The notes: a model not told the origin generated them from the sequence alone. 64,000 bases of DNA from CAWUKV01 sp963923025 (GCA_963923025.1 CAWUKV010000003.1:8776-72775), one strand, 5' to 3'; counted from the first letter of the stretch, positions 24,600-32,946 are shown. Numbers and translations are program-made.

Positions 24600-25738
24600 A
24601 AGCGCTTTTATCCCCTCTCACCGCCCCCGACCTACGCCAACTGTCCACCGCGGCCCTGACCCTGGCCGTACTGCTGGGCACCGCCGCCTGCCAAACCCCA
24701 ACCGAGACAGCAGTAGATGCTGAGGCCCCAGCTGAAGCAGTAGCAGATGAGGCTGCCGAAGCACCGGCTGAGCTGACGTCTGTGAACTTCACGCTGTCCT
24801 GGCTATTACAGGGCGTAGACGGGCCGCTAACCCTGGCGATAGACCGGGGCTACTTTGCCGAGGCGGGGTTGGACGTTAGCTTTGAGCGCGGCTTCGGCTC
24901 ATCGGACACCGCTTCGAAGATTGCTGCAGGCCAGTACGACATGGGCTTTGGCGATGTTTATTCCATGATCGAATTCAATCAGCAAAACCCGGATGACAAG
25001 CTGATTGCTGTGGCAGTGACCACCAACCGCGCCCCCTTCGCTTTGCTGGCGTTTGAAGACAGCGGCATCGAATCATTGGACGACATGGCCGGGAAGAAAC
25101 TGGGTGCCCCCGTGGGCGACGCCCCTCGGCGGCTGTGGCCCGTCCTGGCAGAGGAAGCTGGCGTAGACGCCGATGCAGTGGAGTGGGTCAGTATGGAACC
25201 CAAGCTGCGTCAGAGCTTTTTGCTCCAGGGCAACGTCGATGCCATTAGCGGCTTCAGCTATTCCATGATTCCAGCCCTAGTCGAGGCCGGTAAAACCCTC
25301 GACGACATGAACATTTTCTACTATACCGAGAACGGGCTGGACTTCTACGGCAACGTCATTATGGTGAAAGAGTCTTTCCTAGCCGAGAATCCTGAAGTGG
25401 TAGAAGGCTTTTTGGCAGCTTACATCAAAGGCATGCAGGACGCCGTCGCCGACCCCGAAGCTGGCCTAGCCGCAGTTATGGCTGCGGGTGACGAACTGAT
25501 GGACGAGAACGCCGAGCGGCTGAGATTGCAGATTGCGCTCGATGGCCTACTGGTGAACGAAGAAGTGGAAGAGATTGGCTTTGGCGCTGCCGACCCTGAA
25601 CGACTAGAAGCCACCATTGCCCAAACGGTCGAGGGCTTTGACTTACCTGAAACACCGGCAGTGGAAGAGGTCTTTGATGATAGCTATCTACCTGCGTTAG
25701 AAGACCGGCTACCCGGCGAGGTGGGGACTTTAGAGTAA
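24593..25738 (+). CDS. ABC-type substrate-binding lipoprotein (NMT1/SsuA-like)
   Basis: The 381-residue protein has a lipoprotein signal with LGTAAC lipobox, an Ala/Glu-rich linker, and a periplasmic-binding fold of the NMT1/THI5/SsuA type: VNFTLSWLLQGVDGPLTLAID, ASKIAAGQYDMGFGDVYSMI, DDMAGKKLGAPVGDAPRRLWP and LRQSFLLQGNVDAISGFSYS. Such proteins deliver pyrimidine precursors, sulfonates or aromatics to ABC permeases. No permease or ATPase gene is adjacent, so it borrows a transporter or acts as a sensor. The Rieske oxygenase follows after 16 nt and may act on its ligand. Confidence 0.82.
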   Translation: MLKALLSPLTAPDLRQLSTAALTLAVLLGTAACQTPTETAVDAEAPAEAVADEAAEAPAELTSVNFTLSWLLQGVDGPLTLAIDRGYFAEAGLDVSFERGFGSSDTASKIAAGQYDMGFGDVYSMIEFNQQNPDDKLIAVAVTTNRAPFALLAFEDSGIESLDDMAGKKLGAPVGDAPRRLWPVLAEEAGVDADAVEWVSMEPKLRQSFLLQGNVDAISGFSYSMIPALVEAGKTLDDMNIFYYTENGLDFYGNVIMVKESFLAENPEVVEGFLAAYIKGMQDAVADPEAGLAAVMAAGDELMDENAERLRLQIALDGLLVNEEVEEIGFGAADPERLEATIAQTVEGFDLPETPAVEEVFDDSYLPALEDRLPGEVGTLE

Positions 25739-25754
25739 GAGGTGCGTAGATCGA

Positions 25755-26753
25755 ATGCTGGTGACCCAACACCCTGTCTTTCGACAGTTTTGGTATCCGG
25801 TAATGCCGCTAGAACGCTTGCGGTCAGGGCCACAGGCGTTTTCTTTGCTGGGTCAGTCACTGGCATTGTGGCTAAACGCAGCAGAGCAGCCGGTAGCCGT
25901 AGAAGACCGCTGCTGTCATCGCTCCGCAAAGCTCTCTAAAGGGGTAGTTAAGGATGGGCATCTCCAGTGCCCGTACCACGGCTGGTGCTTTGCGGGAACA
26001 GGGGCCTGTACTCTGGTCCCGCAATTGGCTGAGCCAGTTATCCCGAAAACCTACCGAGTCAAATCCTTTCGCTGCGACTCGCGTTATGGCTATGCCTGGG
26101 TCTGTCTAGACACGCCCAGGGCAGACATTCCGGCTATTGCAGAAGCAGAGGACCCAGCCTTTCGCTACATTCCTGAGTTTTACGAAATCTGGCAGTGCGC
26201 AGGACTGCGGCTGATGGAAAATTCTTTTGACAATGCCCATCCGCACTTTGTTCACGACAAAACCTTTGGCCTACAGCAGGACCCCATCCCCCCTGCCCCC
26301 GATACGTTTGTTGAGTCGCCATCTGGCTTCACGATGACCTATCGGCTGCCGGTCAAAAATTCTACAGAGCAGCAGCGCAACCTTGGCATGGAGGAGACAC
26401 GCACCGTGCGCATCAGTGAGGGCAAGTGGTACGCCCCCTTTATCAGAACGCTGAAGATCACCTATCCCAACGGGCTCATCCATCTCATTTTCACAGCGGC
26501 TACCCCCATTGATGATGGCTCAATTCAGGTTGTACAGTTTTGCCTGCGCAACGATGGAGAAGCGGATGCCAAAGCCGCAGACATTGTGGCGTTTGACCGG
26601 GCAGTAACCCTAGAGGACAAACTGATTTTAGAAGGAACCGACTCTGACGTGCCGCTGGACATAAAGGCTGAACAGCACATGGTCAGCGACAAACCCGGCA
26701 TTGTTATGCGTCATCGGCTAGCTGCACTCATTCGTGACACAGAGGGTCGCTGA
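25755..26753 (+). CDS. Rieske non-heme iron oxygenase, alpha-subunit type
   Basis: The 332-residue protein has an N-terminal Rieske [2Fe-2S] domain (C53-x-H55 and C72-x2-H75, in DRCCHRS and QCPYHGWCF) and a C-terminal catalytic domain with N156-x2-D159-x2-H162-x4-H167 for mononuclear iron. It is soluble, with no chloroplast-type C-terminal TM. The layout matches ring-hydroxylating or demethylating oxygenases; the substrate cannot be read. A separate reductase is needed and none is nearby. It forms an operon with the upstream binding lipoprotein. Confidence 0.85.
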   Translation: MLVTQHPVFRQFWYPVMPLERLRSGPQAFSLLGQSLALWLNAAEQPVAVEDRCCHRSAKLSKGVVKDGHLQCPYHGWCFAGTGACTLVPQLAEPVIPKTYRVKSFRCDSRYGYAWVCLDTPRADIPAIAEAEDPAFRYIPEFYEIWQCAGLRLMENSFDNAHPHFVHDKTFGLQQDPIPPAPDTFVESPSGFTMTYRLPVKNSTEQQRNLGMEETRTVRISEGKWYAPFIRTLKITYPNGLIHLIFTAATPIDDGSIQVVQFCLRNDGEADAKAADIVAFDRAVTLEDKLILEGTDSDVPLDIKAEQHMVSDKPGIVMRHRLAALIRDTEGR

Positions 26754-26779
26754 TGGTATTCGGCGCGATCGCGATACTA

Positions 26780-27328
26780 TCAGCCCACGACGGACACCTC
26801 AGACCGCTGCCGTTCCGAGTAGGCTTTTAGCCCTTCTAGGTCTTTGATCTGAAGCTCACGGACCCATTTCACAATGCCAAAAAGCTTTGCCGGCACATGG
26901 AACGGGCGGTCGTAGGTGTTGTCGAAATGCAACGTCACTTCTGTCTGCTGATTAGGCAGCGATCGCAGGTCAAAGTCAAGGTAAGGCGTATGCTTCAGCG
27001 GACCACTATCGACCAGGGTCATCGAGACCTTTTGGTTCGGCTCTAGCCCAATAATTTCCTGATGGCCAAAGCGCTTGCCTTCGTCAAAAAAGACCGTGCG
27101 GGCCCCGACAGCACCATCGGCATTCTCAACTGAGCAAGTTGAGCCCGTTGCCTCGGGCCATGCCGACCATGCCATCAATCGATCTTGCCAGCGAATATTG
27201 TTGTACACCTGCTCAACTGGGGCGTTCACAACGATCTTCTCTGAATATTCGACCTTGTTGGGTAGCAAGAAAACCAACACCAAACACGCGCCCAAAAGTA
27301 GGATTGCTCCATTGAGAACAATTGCCAT
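26780..27328 (-). CDS. SRPBCC-fold protein with N-terminal membrane helix
   Basis: The 182-residue protein starts with one hydrophobic helix (VLNGAILLLGACLVLVFLLP), followed by a START/polyketide-cyclase-like domain: EKIVVNAPVEQVYNNI, RLMAWSAWPEATG, GHQEIIGLEPNQKVSM and a C-terminal helix. The family binds hydrophobic ligands. ATG 27328 has GGAG 5 nt upstream, so it is preferred to the TTG at 27343. It is divergent from the marR gene across a palindrome that probably controls both. Confidence 0.75.
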   Translation of the reverse strand: MAIVLNGAILLLGACLVLVFLLPNKVEYSEKIVVNAPVEQVYNNIRWQDRLMAWSAWPEATGSTCSVENADGAVGARTVFFDEGKRFGHQEIIGLEPNQKVSMTLVDSGPLKHTPYLDFDLRSLPNQQTEVTLHFDNTYDRPFHVPAKLFGIVKWVRELQIKDLEGLKAYSERQRSEVSVVG

Positions 27329-27383
27329 AACTTCTCCATTCAAGGCTGATGACGACCCGCGTCTATGCCAGTCGCCTGTACAA

Positions 27384-27420
27384 TATAATTAGAACACAAA
27401 GTATCTTGATCATCAAGTTA
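27384..27420. promoter_or_regulatory. Divergent promoter with MarR-type palindromic operator
   Basis: A consensus-like -10 (TATAAT, 27384-27389) precedes marR; no clear -35 is seen. Downstream, CTTGATCATCAAG at 27405-27417 is a perfect 6-bp inverted repeat around one base, with two further matching pairs outside it. Its position between SRPBCC and marR is classical for a MarR autorepressor site. Binding is inferred. Confidence 0.5.
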
Positions 27421-27425
27421 AAATT

Positions 27426-27875
27426 TTGAGTCATCCTGAAAGTCTAGAATCCATCATTCTTGCAGGGCGAAGAATTCATGCGGCCATTGACGCTGTAGAC
27501 TACGCCATTTCCGAACATCTCGGCATTCATCGCAACGATTTGCGGGCGCTTAACTTGCTAGAGGACGGTCCACTCTCCCCAAAAATGATTGCCGAGCGAG
27601 TTGGGCTAACTAGCGGCTCAGTCACCGCGCTGATTGACCGATTAGAAAAGGCAGGCTTTGTAGAACGCCGACCCTCAAAAACCGATCGCCGTTCGATAGA
27701 AGTTGGTATTGCACCGCATCGTTATGCAGAGATTGGTGCGCTGTATCGCCAGTGTGCCGCAGGGTTGATGAACAAGTTTGGCGACAAAACAGAAGATACG
27801 ATAAAAGCATCGGTAGCGGTGCTCTCAGAGTTTGCTGAGGCGATGGAGCAAGCAGCTGCATCACTAGAGGACTAG
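27426..27875 (+). CDS. MarR family transcriptional regulator
   Basis: The 149-residue protein has the MarR winged-helix core: LNLLEDGPLSPKMIAERVGLTSGSVTALIDRLEKAGFVERRPS with the DRR wing, flanked by long dimerisation helices. No ATG is available upstream of the conserved region; TTG 27426 is the best start. MarR proteins usually repress themselves and a neighbour and are released by phenolic ligands. The divergent SRPBCC gene is the obvious target, and the Rieske operon is 0.7 kb away on the far side of it. Confidence 0.85.
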   Translation: MSHPESLESIILAGRRIHAAIDAVDYAISEHLGIHRNDLRALNLLEDGPLSPKMIAERVGLTSGSVTALIDRLEKAGFVERRPSKTDRRSIEVGIAPHRYAEIGALYRQCAAGLMNKFGDKTEDTIKASVAVLSEFAEAMEQAAASLED

Positions 27876-27888
27876 CAGCCTGTTAAAC

Positions 27889-27922
27889 AACTGCCCCCAG
27901 CGCCAGCGCCCTGGGGGCAGTT
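27889..27922. terminator. Bidirectional hairpin terminator between marR and RTX gene
   Basis: AACTGCCCCCAG (27889-27900) and CTGGGGGCAGTT (27911-27922) form a perfect 12-bp GC-rich stem with a 10-nt loop, in the 64-nt gap between two convergent stop codons. There is no U-tract on either side, so it may act as a barrier or need a factor. The position argues for termination in both directions. Confidence 0.65.
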
Positions 27923-27939
27923 CGGTCAGAGCGCTACAG

Positions 27940-29919
27940 CTATGCCTGAATGACGAAGTTGTCAGCGTCTAAGGTCGGTGCGCCTTCCAGCGTTGCATAC
28001 TGTCCGCCGCTGCCAAAACCTGCTTCCGCACCGTTGGCGTTGTAGTACAGCGTACCGGTATCGGCACCGTAAACAATCAGGGCATCGCTCAGTTCTGCCT
28101 CTTCGGCGCTGTTCACCACCGCAAACTCATCAGCAGATAGCGGCCCACCGACAGCACTGGTGAGCTGAGTAAAGACGGTCAGATCTAGCACAATGCTGTC
28201 AATGTCCTCAAAGTTCTGGATTTGATTGGTGCCGATATCTGCCGCATCAAAGGCAGCACCAGTGTCAAAGCCAAAGAAATCGGCCCCATCGCCGCCAATG
28301 AGAATATCGTTGCCACCACCACCAATCAGTAGGTCGGCCCCGCCGCCGCCAATGAGAATATCGTCGCCGGCACCGCCGATGAGAATGTCGTTACCCGCGC
28401 CACCGTCGGCCACGATTGGGGTTAATGTCGCGCTGGCATTGAGAAAATCATTACCCTCCCCACCAGAAAAAACTACAGACTGAACGTCGCTACCGGTCAG
28501 ATCCTCAACCGTCAGCGAATCATCACCACCCTGGCCGTTAATCTCAAACTGTTCGATCCCTTCGTTAGTGAGGGTAAACAGCCCCAGATTTAGGCGGTCA
28601 AAAATAGCCTGACCGTTCACCTGGCCTAAGTTGAACTCATCCCCAGGGCCGTCAGCGCCGTTGACCTGGGTAACGTCGAACCCGGCACCCCCATCAATGA
28701 AGTCGCTGCCGTCGCCGTTGTTCCAAATAAAGCGGTCGTCACCATCACCCAGGTTGGCAGTATCGCTGCCTCGCTGGCCCACAACAATGTCGTTGCCCGC
28801 CCCAGCAAAGAATGTGTCATCGGCGGAGCTGCCCAGCAGCAGGTCGTCACCATCACCCCCAAAAGCCTCAATCGTTGTCGTGCTTTCTCTGGCATCTAAG
28901 AGGTCATTTCCGTCACCGCCTGAGAAGACCACCTTTTTCACCGCACTGCCGGTCAGATCACCCACCGTCAGTGAATCGTCACCGCCGAGGCCATTGATTT
29001 CAAACCGCTCGACGTTCTCATTCGTCAGGGTAAACGGCCCCAGATTCAGGCGGTTGAAAATGGCCTGACCATTCTCCTGACTCAGGTCAAACTGGTCGCC
29101 AGGGCCGTCAGCCCCGTTGACCTGCGTGGTGTCGTAGCCCTTGCCACCGTCAATAAAGTCGCTGCCGTCACCGTTGTTCCAAACGAAACGATCGCGCCCT
29201 CCACCGAGGCGAGCAGTATCGCTGCCCCGCTGGCCCACAACAATATCGTCACCCGACCCGGCCACAAAAGTATCGTCCGCAGAGCCACCCAGCAGCAGAT
29301 CGTCACCGCTACCGCCCTTGGCTTTAATTTTAGTCGAACTCTCACGGGCATCTAACGTATCGTTGCCGTCGCCACCGGAGAAAACAACCTTCTTTACAGC
29401 GCTGTTGGACAAATCGCCAACCGTCAAAGAATCATCGCCACCCAGGCCATTGATTTCAAACCGTTCGATATTCTGGTTGGTGAGGGTAAACGGCCCCAGA
29501 TTCAGGCGGTTAAAGATGGCCTGTCCATGCGCTTCTCTCAGGTCGAACTGGTCGCCAGGGCCATCAGCACCGTTAACCTGCGTGGTGTCGTAGCCCTTGC
29601 CACCGTCAATAAAGTCGCTACCGTCACCGTTGTTCCAAACAAACCGATCGCGGCCTGCCCCCAGGAAGGCAACGTCGTTTCCTGTCTGACCAACAACGAC
29701 ATCGTTTCCACTACCGGCAAACATAACGTCGGTGCCAGCACCGCCTAAAATCGTATCGTCACCGTCTAAACCGAAGAAAATATCGTCCTGATCACCGCCT
29801 ATTAGCCCGTCATCGCCATTGCTGCCGATGAAAATGTCGCCCAGATCCTCAATCTCAGGCGCGTCATCGAAGATCGAACCGACAATCTGATTAACCAAAA
29901 ACGCTAGAAAAGAATTCAT
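27940..29919 (-). CDS. RTX-like calcium-binding repeat protein with three long tandem units
   Basis: The 659-residue acidic protein contains many GGxGxDxxx nonapeptides (GGAGTDVMFAGSGND, GGAGNDILIGGAGDDIL). Its core is three tandem units of 152 residues; the DNA period is exactly 456 bp (matching sites near 28705, 29161 and 29617). Each unit has an RTX part, a DRFVWNNGDGSDFIDGG stretch and a FTLTNxxxxxFEINGxGGDDSL part. The start is ATG 29919 with AAGGAG 9 nt upstream. No signal peptide is seen, in line with C-terminal-signal type I secretion, but no secretion genes are nearby. Role unknown; calcium-dependent surface protein is likely. Confidence 0.85.
   Translation of the reverse strand: MNSFLAFLVNQIVGSIFDDAPEIEDLGDIFIGSNGDDGLIGGDQDDIFFGLDGDDTILGGAGTDVMFAGSGNDVVVGQTGNDVAFLGAGRDRFVWNNGDGSDFIDGGKGYDTTQVNGADGPGDQFDLREAHGQAIFNRLNLGPFTLTNQNIERFEINGLGGDDSLTVGDLSNSAVKKVVFSGGDGNDTLDARESSTKIKAKGGSGDDLLLGGSADDTFVAGSGDDIVVGQRGSDTARLGGGRDRFVWNNGDGSDFIDGGKGYDTTQVNGADGPGDQFDLSQENGQAIFNRLNLGPFTLTNENVERFEINGLGGDDSLTVGDLTGSAVKKVVFSGGDGNDLLDARESTTTIEAFGGDGDDLLLGSSADDTFFAGAGNDIVVGQRGSDTANLGDGDDRFIWNNGDGSDFIDGGAGFDVTQVNGADGPGDEFNLGQVNGQAIFDRLNLGLFTLTNEGIEQFEINGQGGDDSLTVEDLTGSDVQSVVFSGGEGNDFLNASATLTPIVADGGAGNDILIGGAGDDILIGGGGADLLIGGGGNDILIGGDGADFFGFDTGAAFDAADIGTNQIQNFEDIDSIVLDLTVFTQLTSAVGGPLSADEFAVVNSAEEAELSDALIVYGADTGTLYYNANGAEAGFGSGGQYATLEGAPTLDADNFVIQA
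28440..29810. repeat. Three tandem 456-bp repeats inside the RTX gene
   Basis: Anchor GCTxCCGTCxCCGTTGTTCC occurs at about 28705, 29161 and 29617, giving a constant 456-bp spacing. Units 2 and 3 (higher coordinates) are more alike than either is to the unit nearest the C-terminus, suggesting a recent duplication. Edges are approximate. Confidence 0.8.
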
Positions 29920-30291
29920 TTCGGGGGTCTCCTTCAGTGTTAGATGAGAATGATGAGCTTTCTGAAAAAGAATTTGCACGCGAAGCCGTCCTCAACAGAT
30001 AAGCGAGGAATATGGCATTATCTTTAACAGAAGAGAGAGATTTTCTCTTTACTTTTTGTTATGGCAGCAGAACGACACAGGCATTAGATAGTTCGCTATT
30101 GCTACCAGATGACTCTCATAAAGGCTTATAACAAAGCCAACAGAGAAGAATTAAAAGCAAAGCCAGGGAATAACAGAATCGGGCATTCAGACATAGATAC
30201 GAGTCGTTGCCAACATTGGATGTGGCTTTTTCGAGATTTGACAGGTTAGTTGTGGCTGCTTGAGCTAGAGGACGTCAACCGAACCACTGTT
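29920..30291. other. RTX gene leader region
   Basis: Upstream of the RTX start there is an AT-rich stretch with a small inverted repeat (AGAGAGATTTTCTCT near 30029-30043). No gene is recognised. It probably carries the RTX promoter. Confidence 0.4.
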
Positions 30292-30396
30292 TATAACTAG
30301 CGCCATTTACGTTAGGACACCGAGTACAGTGATCCTGCTTGTCATAAAGCGAAATGGCGTCACAGCCTTTTCCTGACGGATCTGACCGCTGCTGTA
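30292..30396 (-). repeat. MITE family A, copy 1
   Basis: Read on the minus strand, this 105-bp element matches the 113-bp element at 33020-33132 along its length: GGTCAGATCCGTCAGG near one end, TGTACTCGGTGTCCTAACG and AAATGGCGCTAGTTATA at the other. Its central part can fold on itself (CGCCATTTACG with CGAAATGGCG). TA dinucleotides flank it. It lies 78 nt downstream of the anti-sigma gene's stop. Confidence 0.75.
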
Positions 30397-30473
30397 TTTA
30401 CCTGTCTGAATACCAATACGACCGATGCGACCTATTGGATGAGTTTTTTTGATTTTTCCTTGAAGCCCTTGAC

Positions 30474-31244
30474 CTATATGGTTTCTGCAACCACTGGGCC
30501 AGCAGGCTGGTCGGGTAAGTTTACCGATTCAACTGTGACAATCACGTCTTTTACCCAGGGCCGCGATTGGTACACAGGCGGCATCTCTAGGGTGACAAAA
30601 ACGCTGCCGGAACGGGTTTGAAACTCACCACAGGGGATGTACTCACCCTGGTGGCTAACCCACAGGGCGTAGGTTTGGTCGGTAGATAGCGGAGCAAGGT
30701 TTTCAAAGGCGATCGCAGCTTGCAACCCGTCCGTATCGACAATCATGCTGCCAAACGCATCGGCATCCGCATCGGTACCCGCAAAGTCATAAAACCGGGT
30801 GGCAGGCTGCTGCAAAATCAGCTGGGCCTGCTGGGCGGGTGCAGCCGCCAGGAGCGCTTGCCGTAATTGCTGATTTGCCAGTCGTAGGCGATGGTTGTTT
30901 AACCCCAGTACTAGCGATAGCGCTGCCGCACCGACTGCCGCAGCGGCCAGCCCCCAGGTCACCATCGACCGTTGGGGACGTTGCAGCACGGGTGCGGCTT
31001 GGCTGACTGGTTGAGGTGTAGCGGTGTCTAGTTTTGTTAGGATGCGATCGCGCAAATAATCCGGCGGCGTCATCAGCGGTAGCTCGTCGAGCATCAACCC
31101 CACCGTGCTCTCCAGTCGGTTCACCTCTGCCCGCAGCTCCGGACGTTCGACCACCAATCGAGCAAAGTCGTCTGCCTGCTCAGCTGAGAGGTTGCCCGCC
31201 ACATAGTCAGCGGCCAGTTCTTTTAGGTTTCGTTCAGCATCCAT
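30474..31244 (-). CDS. Anti-sigma factor, RskA-like
   Basis: The 256-residue protein has an N-terminal zinc-free anti-sigma-type helical domain (ELAADYVAGNLSAEQADDFARLV), a single TM helix (about 99-120, WGLAAAAVGAAALSLVLGL) and a C-terminal extracytoplasmic RskA domain (TDGLQAAIAFENLAPLSTDQTYALWV, then SGSVFVTLEM). It should hold the ECF sigma factor at the membrane until a periplasmic signal arrives. ATG 31244 is chosen over TTG 31265. It follows the sigma gene by 65 nt. Confidence 0.85.
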   Translation of the reverse strand: MDAERNLKELAADYVAGNLSAEQADDFARLVVERPELRAEVNRLESTVGLMLDELPLMTPPDYLRDRILTKLDTATPQPVSQAAPVLQRPQRSMVTWGLAAAAVGAAALSLVLGLNNHRLRLANQQLRQALLAAAPAQQAQLILQQPATRFYDFAGTDADADAFGSMIVDTDGLQAAIAFENLAPLSTDQTYALWVSHQGEYIPCGEFQTRSGSVFVTLEMPPVYQSRPWVKDVIVTVESVNLPDQPAGPVVAETI

Positions 31245-31309
31245 AGGGCAGTCGTGGGTCGTCAATCACAGGGGTATCTTCAGGGTCGGTTATGAGGGCA
31301 TTGCAACCA

Positions 31310-31906
31310 TTACTCAACGAAATCTTGCAGCAAATCCTTTAGCTTTAGCAGGCCCTGACGCATTCGCGACTTGACCGTCCCTAAAGGAATGTTCGTTTGA
31401 CTAGCTATTTCGGATTGACTGAATCCATGATAGTAGGCCAGCCATAGCAGCTCCCGTTGCTTTTCGGGCAGGGTTTTCAGTGCCTCCCGAACTCGCTGTG
31501 CCCGTTCACCCAGCGTGGCCTGGGCTTCGGGCAACGAAAACGACTCCACCGGGGGAACCAGTCCTTTCAAAATGCGCTGTCGGTTGCTGCGGGTACGGAT
31601 GCGATCAATCGCTCGGTTGCGCGTCACCGTACTCAAAAACCGCGCCAAAGAACCACGGCTGGGGTCATAGGTTTGCTTCTGCCAAAGGTTCAGAAAGACT
31701 TCTTGAGTTAAGTCTTCGGCCTCCGGTCCGCGATTGAGAACCTTGAAGGCAATGGTATAGACCAAGCGTGAGTAGCGATCGTACAAAACCGTCAATGCGG
31801 CCTTATCCCCTCGCCGTAGGGCCAGCACCAACACGTCGTCAGTTGCGTCTTCCCAGTCTGAAACCTGACGTTTTGACCCTTCAGAAGGCATAGGCTCAGA
31901 ACCCAT
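31310..31906 (-). CDS. ECF (group 3/4) RNA polymerase sigma factor
   Basis: The 198-residue protein has sigma region 2 (LYDRYSRLVYTIAFKVLN, AEDLTQEVFLNLWQ, ARFLSTVTRNRAIDRIR) and region 4 (LKTLPEKQRELLWLAYYHGFSQSEIA, then GTVKSRMRQGLLKL). It directs polymerase to a stress regulon, probably including its own operon. The partner anti-sigma gene is directly downstream. ATG 31906 is used; a TTG one codon earlier is possible. Confidence 0.92.
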   Translation of the reverse strand: MGSEPMPSEGSKRQVSDWEDATDDVLVLALRRGDKAALTVLYDRYSRLVYTIAFKVLNRGPEAEDLTQEVFLNLWQKQTYDPSRGSLARFLSTVTRNRAIDRIRTRSNRQRILKGLVPPVESFSLPEAQATLGERAQRVREALKTLPEKQRELLWLAYYHGFSQSEIASQTNIPLGTVKSRMRQGLLKLKDLLQDFVE

Positions 31907-32244
31907 CAAGGGGTCGTTCGTGTGAATCTATACAGCGTGGATACTGAAAACTATCTCATTTAGGCAGGGTGCGATCCTAGCAAGTTGAGAAACTTTACGG
32001 GGGGGGCAAGGGGCAAGGGGGGATTGGTTGGCCGCTAGTCTAGCGGTTGCCGCCTTGGCTTGCTCTTGATGAAACAGTTGACTTTTTAGATAGGGAAAAT
32101 TGTTGTGCGGTTGGGAGTATGGGATAACGCAAATTTAGTGTCCTGGGTTAGCACGTGGAGAAAGGAACAAGTAGACGTGTTAGGCGACTTGTCCACGCTT
32201 AGCATACAAAAATTGCCTGTAACAAAGCGTATGGGCTGGGTATG
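31907..32244. other. Intergenic region with G-rich tract
   Basis: Upstream of the sigma gene, a G-rich run (GGGGGGGCAAGGGGCAAGGG, about 31999-32024) resembles other purine tracts in the window. The rest holds short frames with no recognisable product. The sigma promoter should lie at the left side. Confidence 0.4.
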
Positions 32245-32348
32245 TATAGCAAGTTTCAATTGCATTGAAACTTACGCCTCGCTTGACCTGCTGTGCTGTC
32301 AAGCTTCTATCGATCAAGAATGAGTCAAGTCAAGCGAGAAACGCTATA
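32245..32348. repeat. Dispersed repeat family B, copy 2 (MITE-like)
   Basis: The 104-bp element starts TATAGC and ends GCTATA. Inside are a perfect 10-bp-stem hairpin (AAGTTTCAAT, TGC, ATTGAAACTT) and a 7-bp one (GCTTGAC...GTCAAGC). With TA taken as the target duplication, the element would read TAGC...GCTA, the same terminal tetramers as family A. Copy 1 is at 18352-18466. Confidence 0.7.
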
Positions 32349-32389
32349 CATGGCCGATTATGAGTAGATAGCCTTAAGTATTTGACGGC

Positions 32390-32496
32390 ATGTCATTCCG
32401 TTCGCTTTAGCGGCTCCTTTGGAGCAACGGAGTCGAGGAATCTCTCGATGTATAACGCTTTCGCCGAGATGCTTCGACAAGCTCAGCATGACACTA
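32390..32496. repeat. Palindromic intergenic repeat (GTCATTCC...GCATGACA type)
   Basis: The segment opens TGTCATTCCG, contains GGAGTCGAGGAATCTCTCG and GAGATGCTTCGACAAGCTCA, and closes GCATGACAC, so the two halves pair imperfectly. Hairpin repeats of this wording are common between genes in many bacterial phyla. It lies just upstream of the IS3 element. Confidence 0.5.
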
Positions 32497-32628
32497 GTGC
32501 ATCGTCAAAGCTTAATTTTAGGGTAGACGGAAGCGAGCTTACACCTGGCATCTTCGACTTTTATAGTGGACCCCAAAAACTGGACAGGTAGCTAAGCTCT
32601 GAATCACTCGGAAAAATGGGAGTCATTC

Positions 32629-32946
32629 ATGAGCAGAAAACGGAAACACTACAGCGCTCAGTTCAAGGCAAAAGTAGCCCTTGAAGCGGTTCGCGGAGAA
32701 AAGACATCAGCTGAATTAGCCAGTGCGTATGAAATCCATCCAACGCTGATCAATGGCTGGAAACGTCAGCTGCTGGAGGATGCCAGCGCACTGTTTGACG
32801 GCGGGACATCAGCCAGTAAAGTCGAGTCAGACACTGAGGCTCAGATTGCCGAGCTGTATCGCCAGATTGGTCAACTGACGGTCGAGCGTGATTTTTTAGC
32901 CAAGCGGTGCGCACAATCGGGACTGCCGAGCGCAAGGCCTTGGTAG
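32629..32946 (+). CDS. IS3-family transposase OrfA
   Basis: The 105-residue protein begins SRKRKHYSAQFKAKVALEAV and has the helix-turn-helix of IS3 OrfA (SAELASAYEIHPTLINGWKRQ), followed by a leucine-zipper-like helix (AELYRQIGQLTVERDFLAK). It binds the element's ends. The frame passes the TTTTTTA slippage site and ends about 48 nt later, as usual for OrfA. It appears intact. Confidence 0.9.
   Translation: MSRKRKHYSAQFKAKVALEAVRGEKTSAELASAYEIHPTLINGWKRQLLEDASALFDGGTSASKVESDTEAQIAELYRQIGQLTVERDFLAKRCAQSGLPSARPW

Noticed and set aside
27978..29748. Several plus-strand frames within the RTX gene
   Set aside because: They arise from the regular repeat sequence read antisense and lack start signals.
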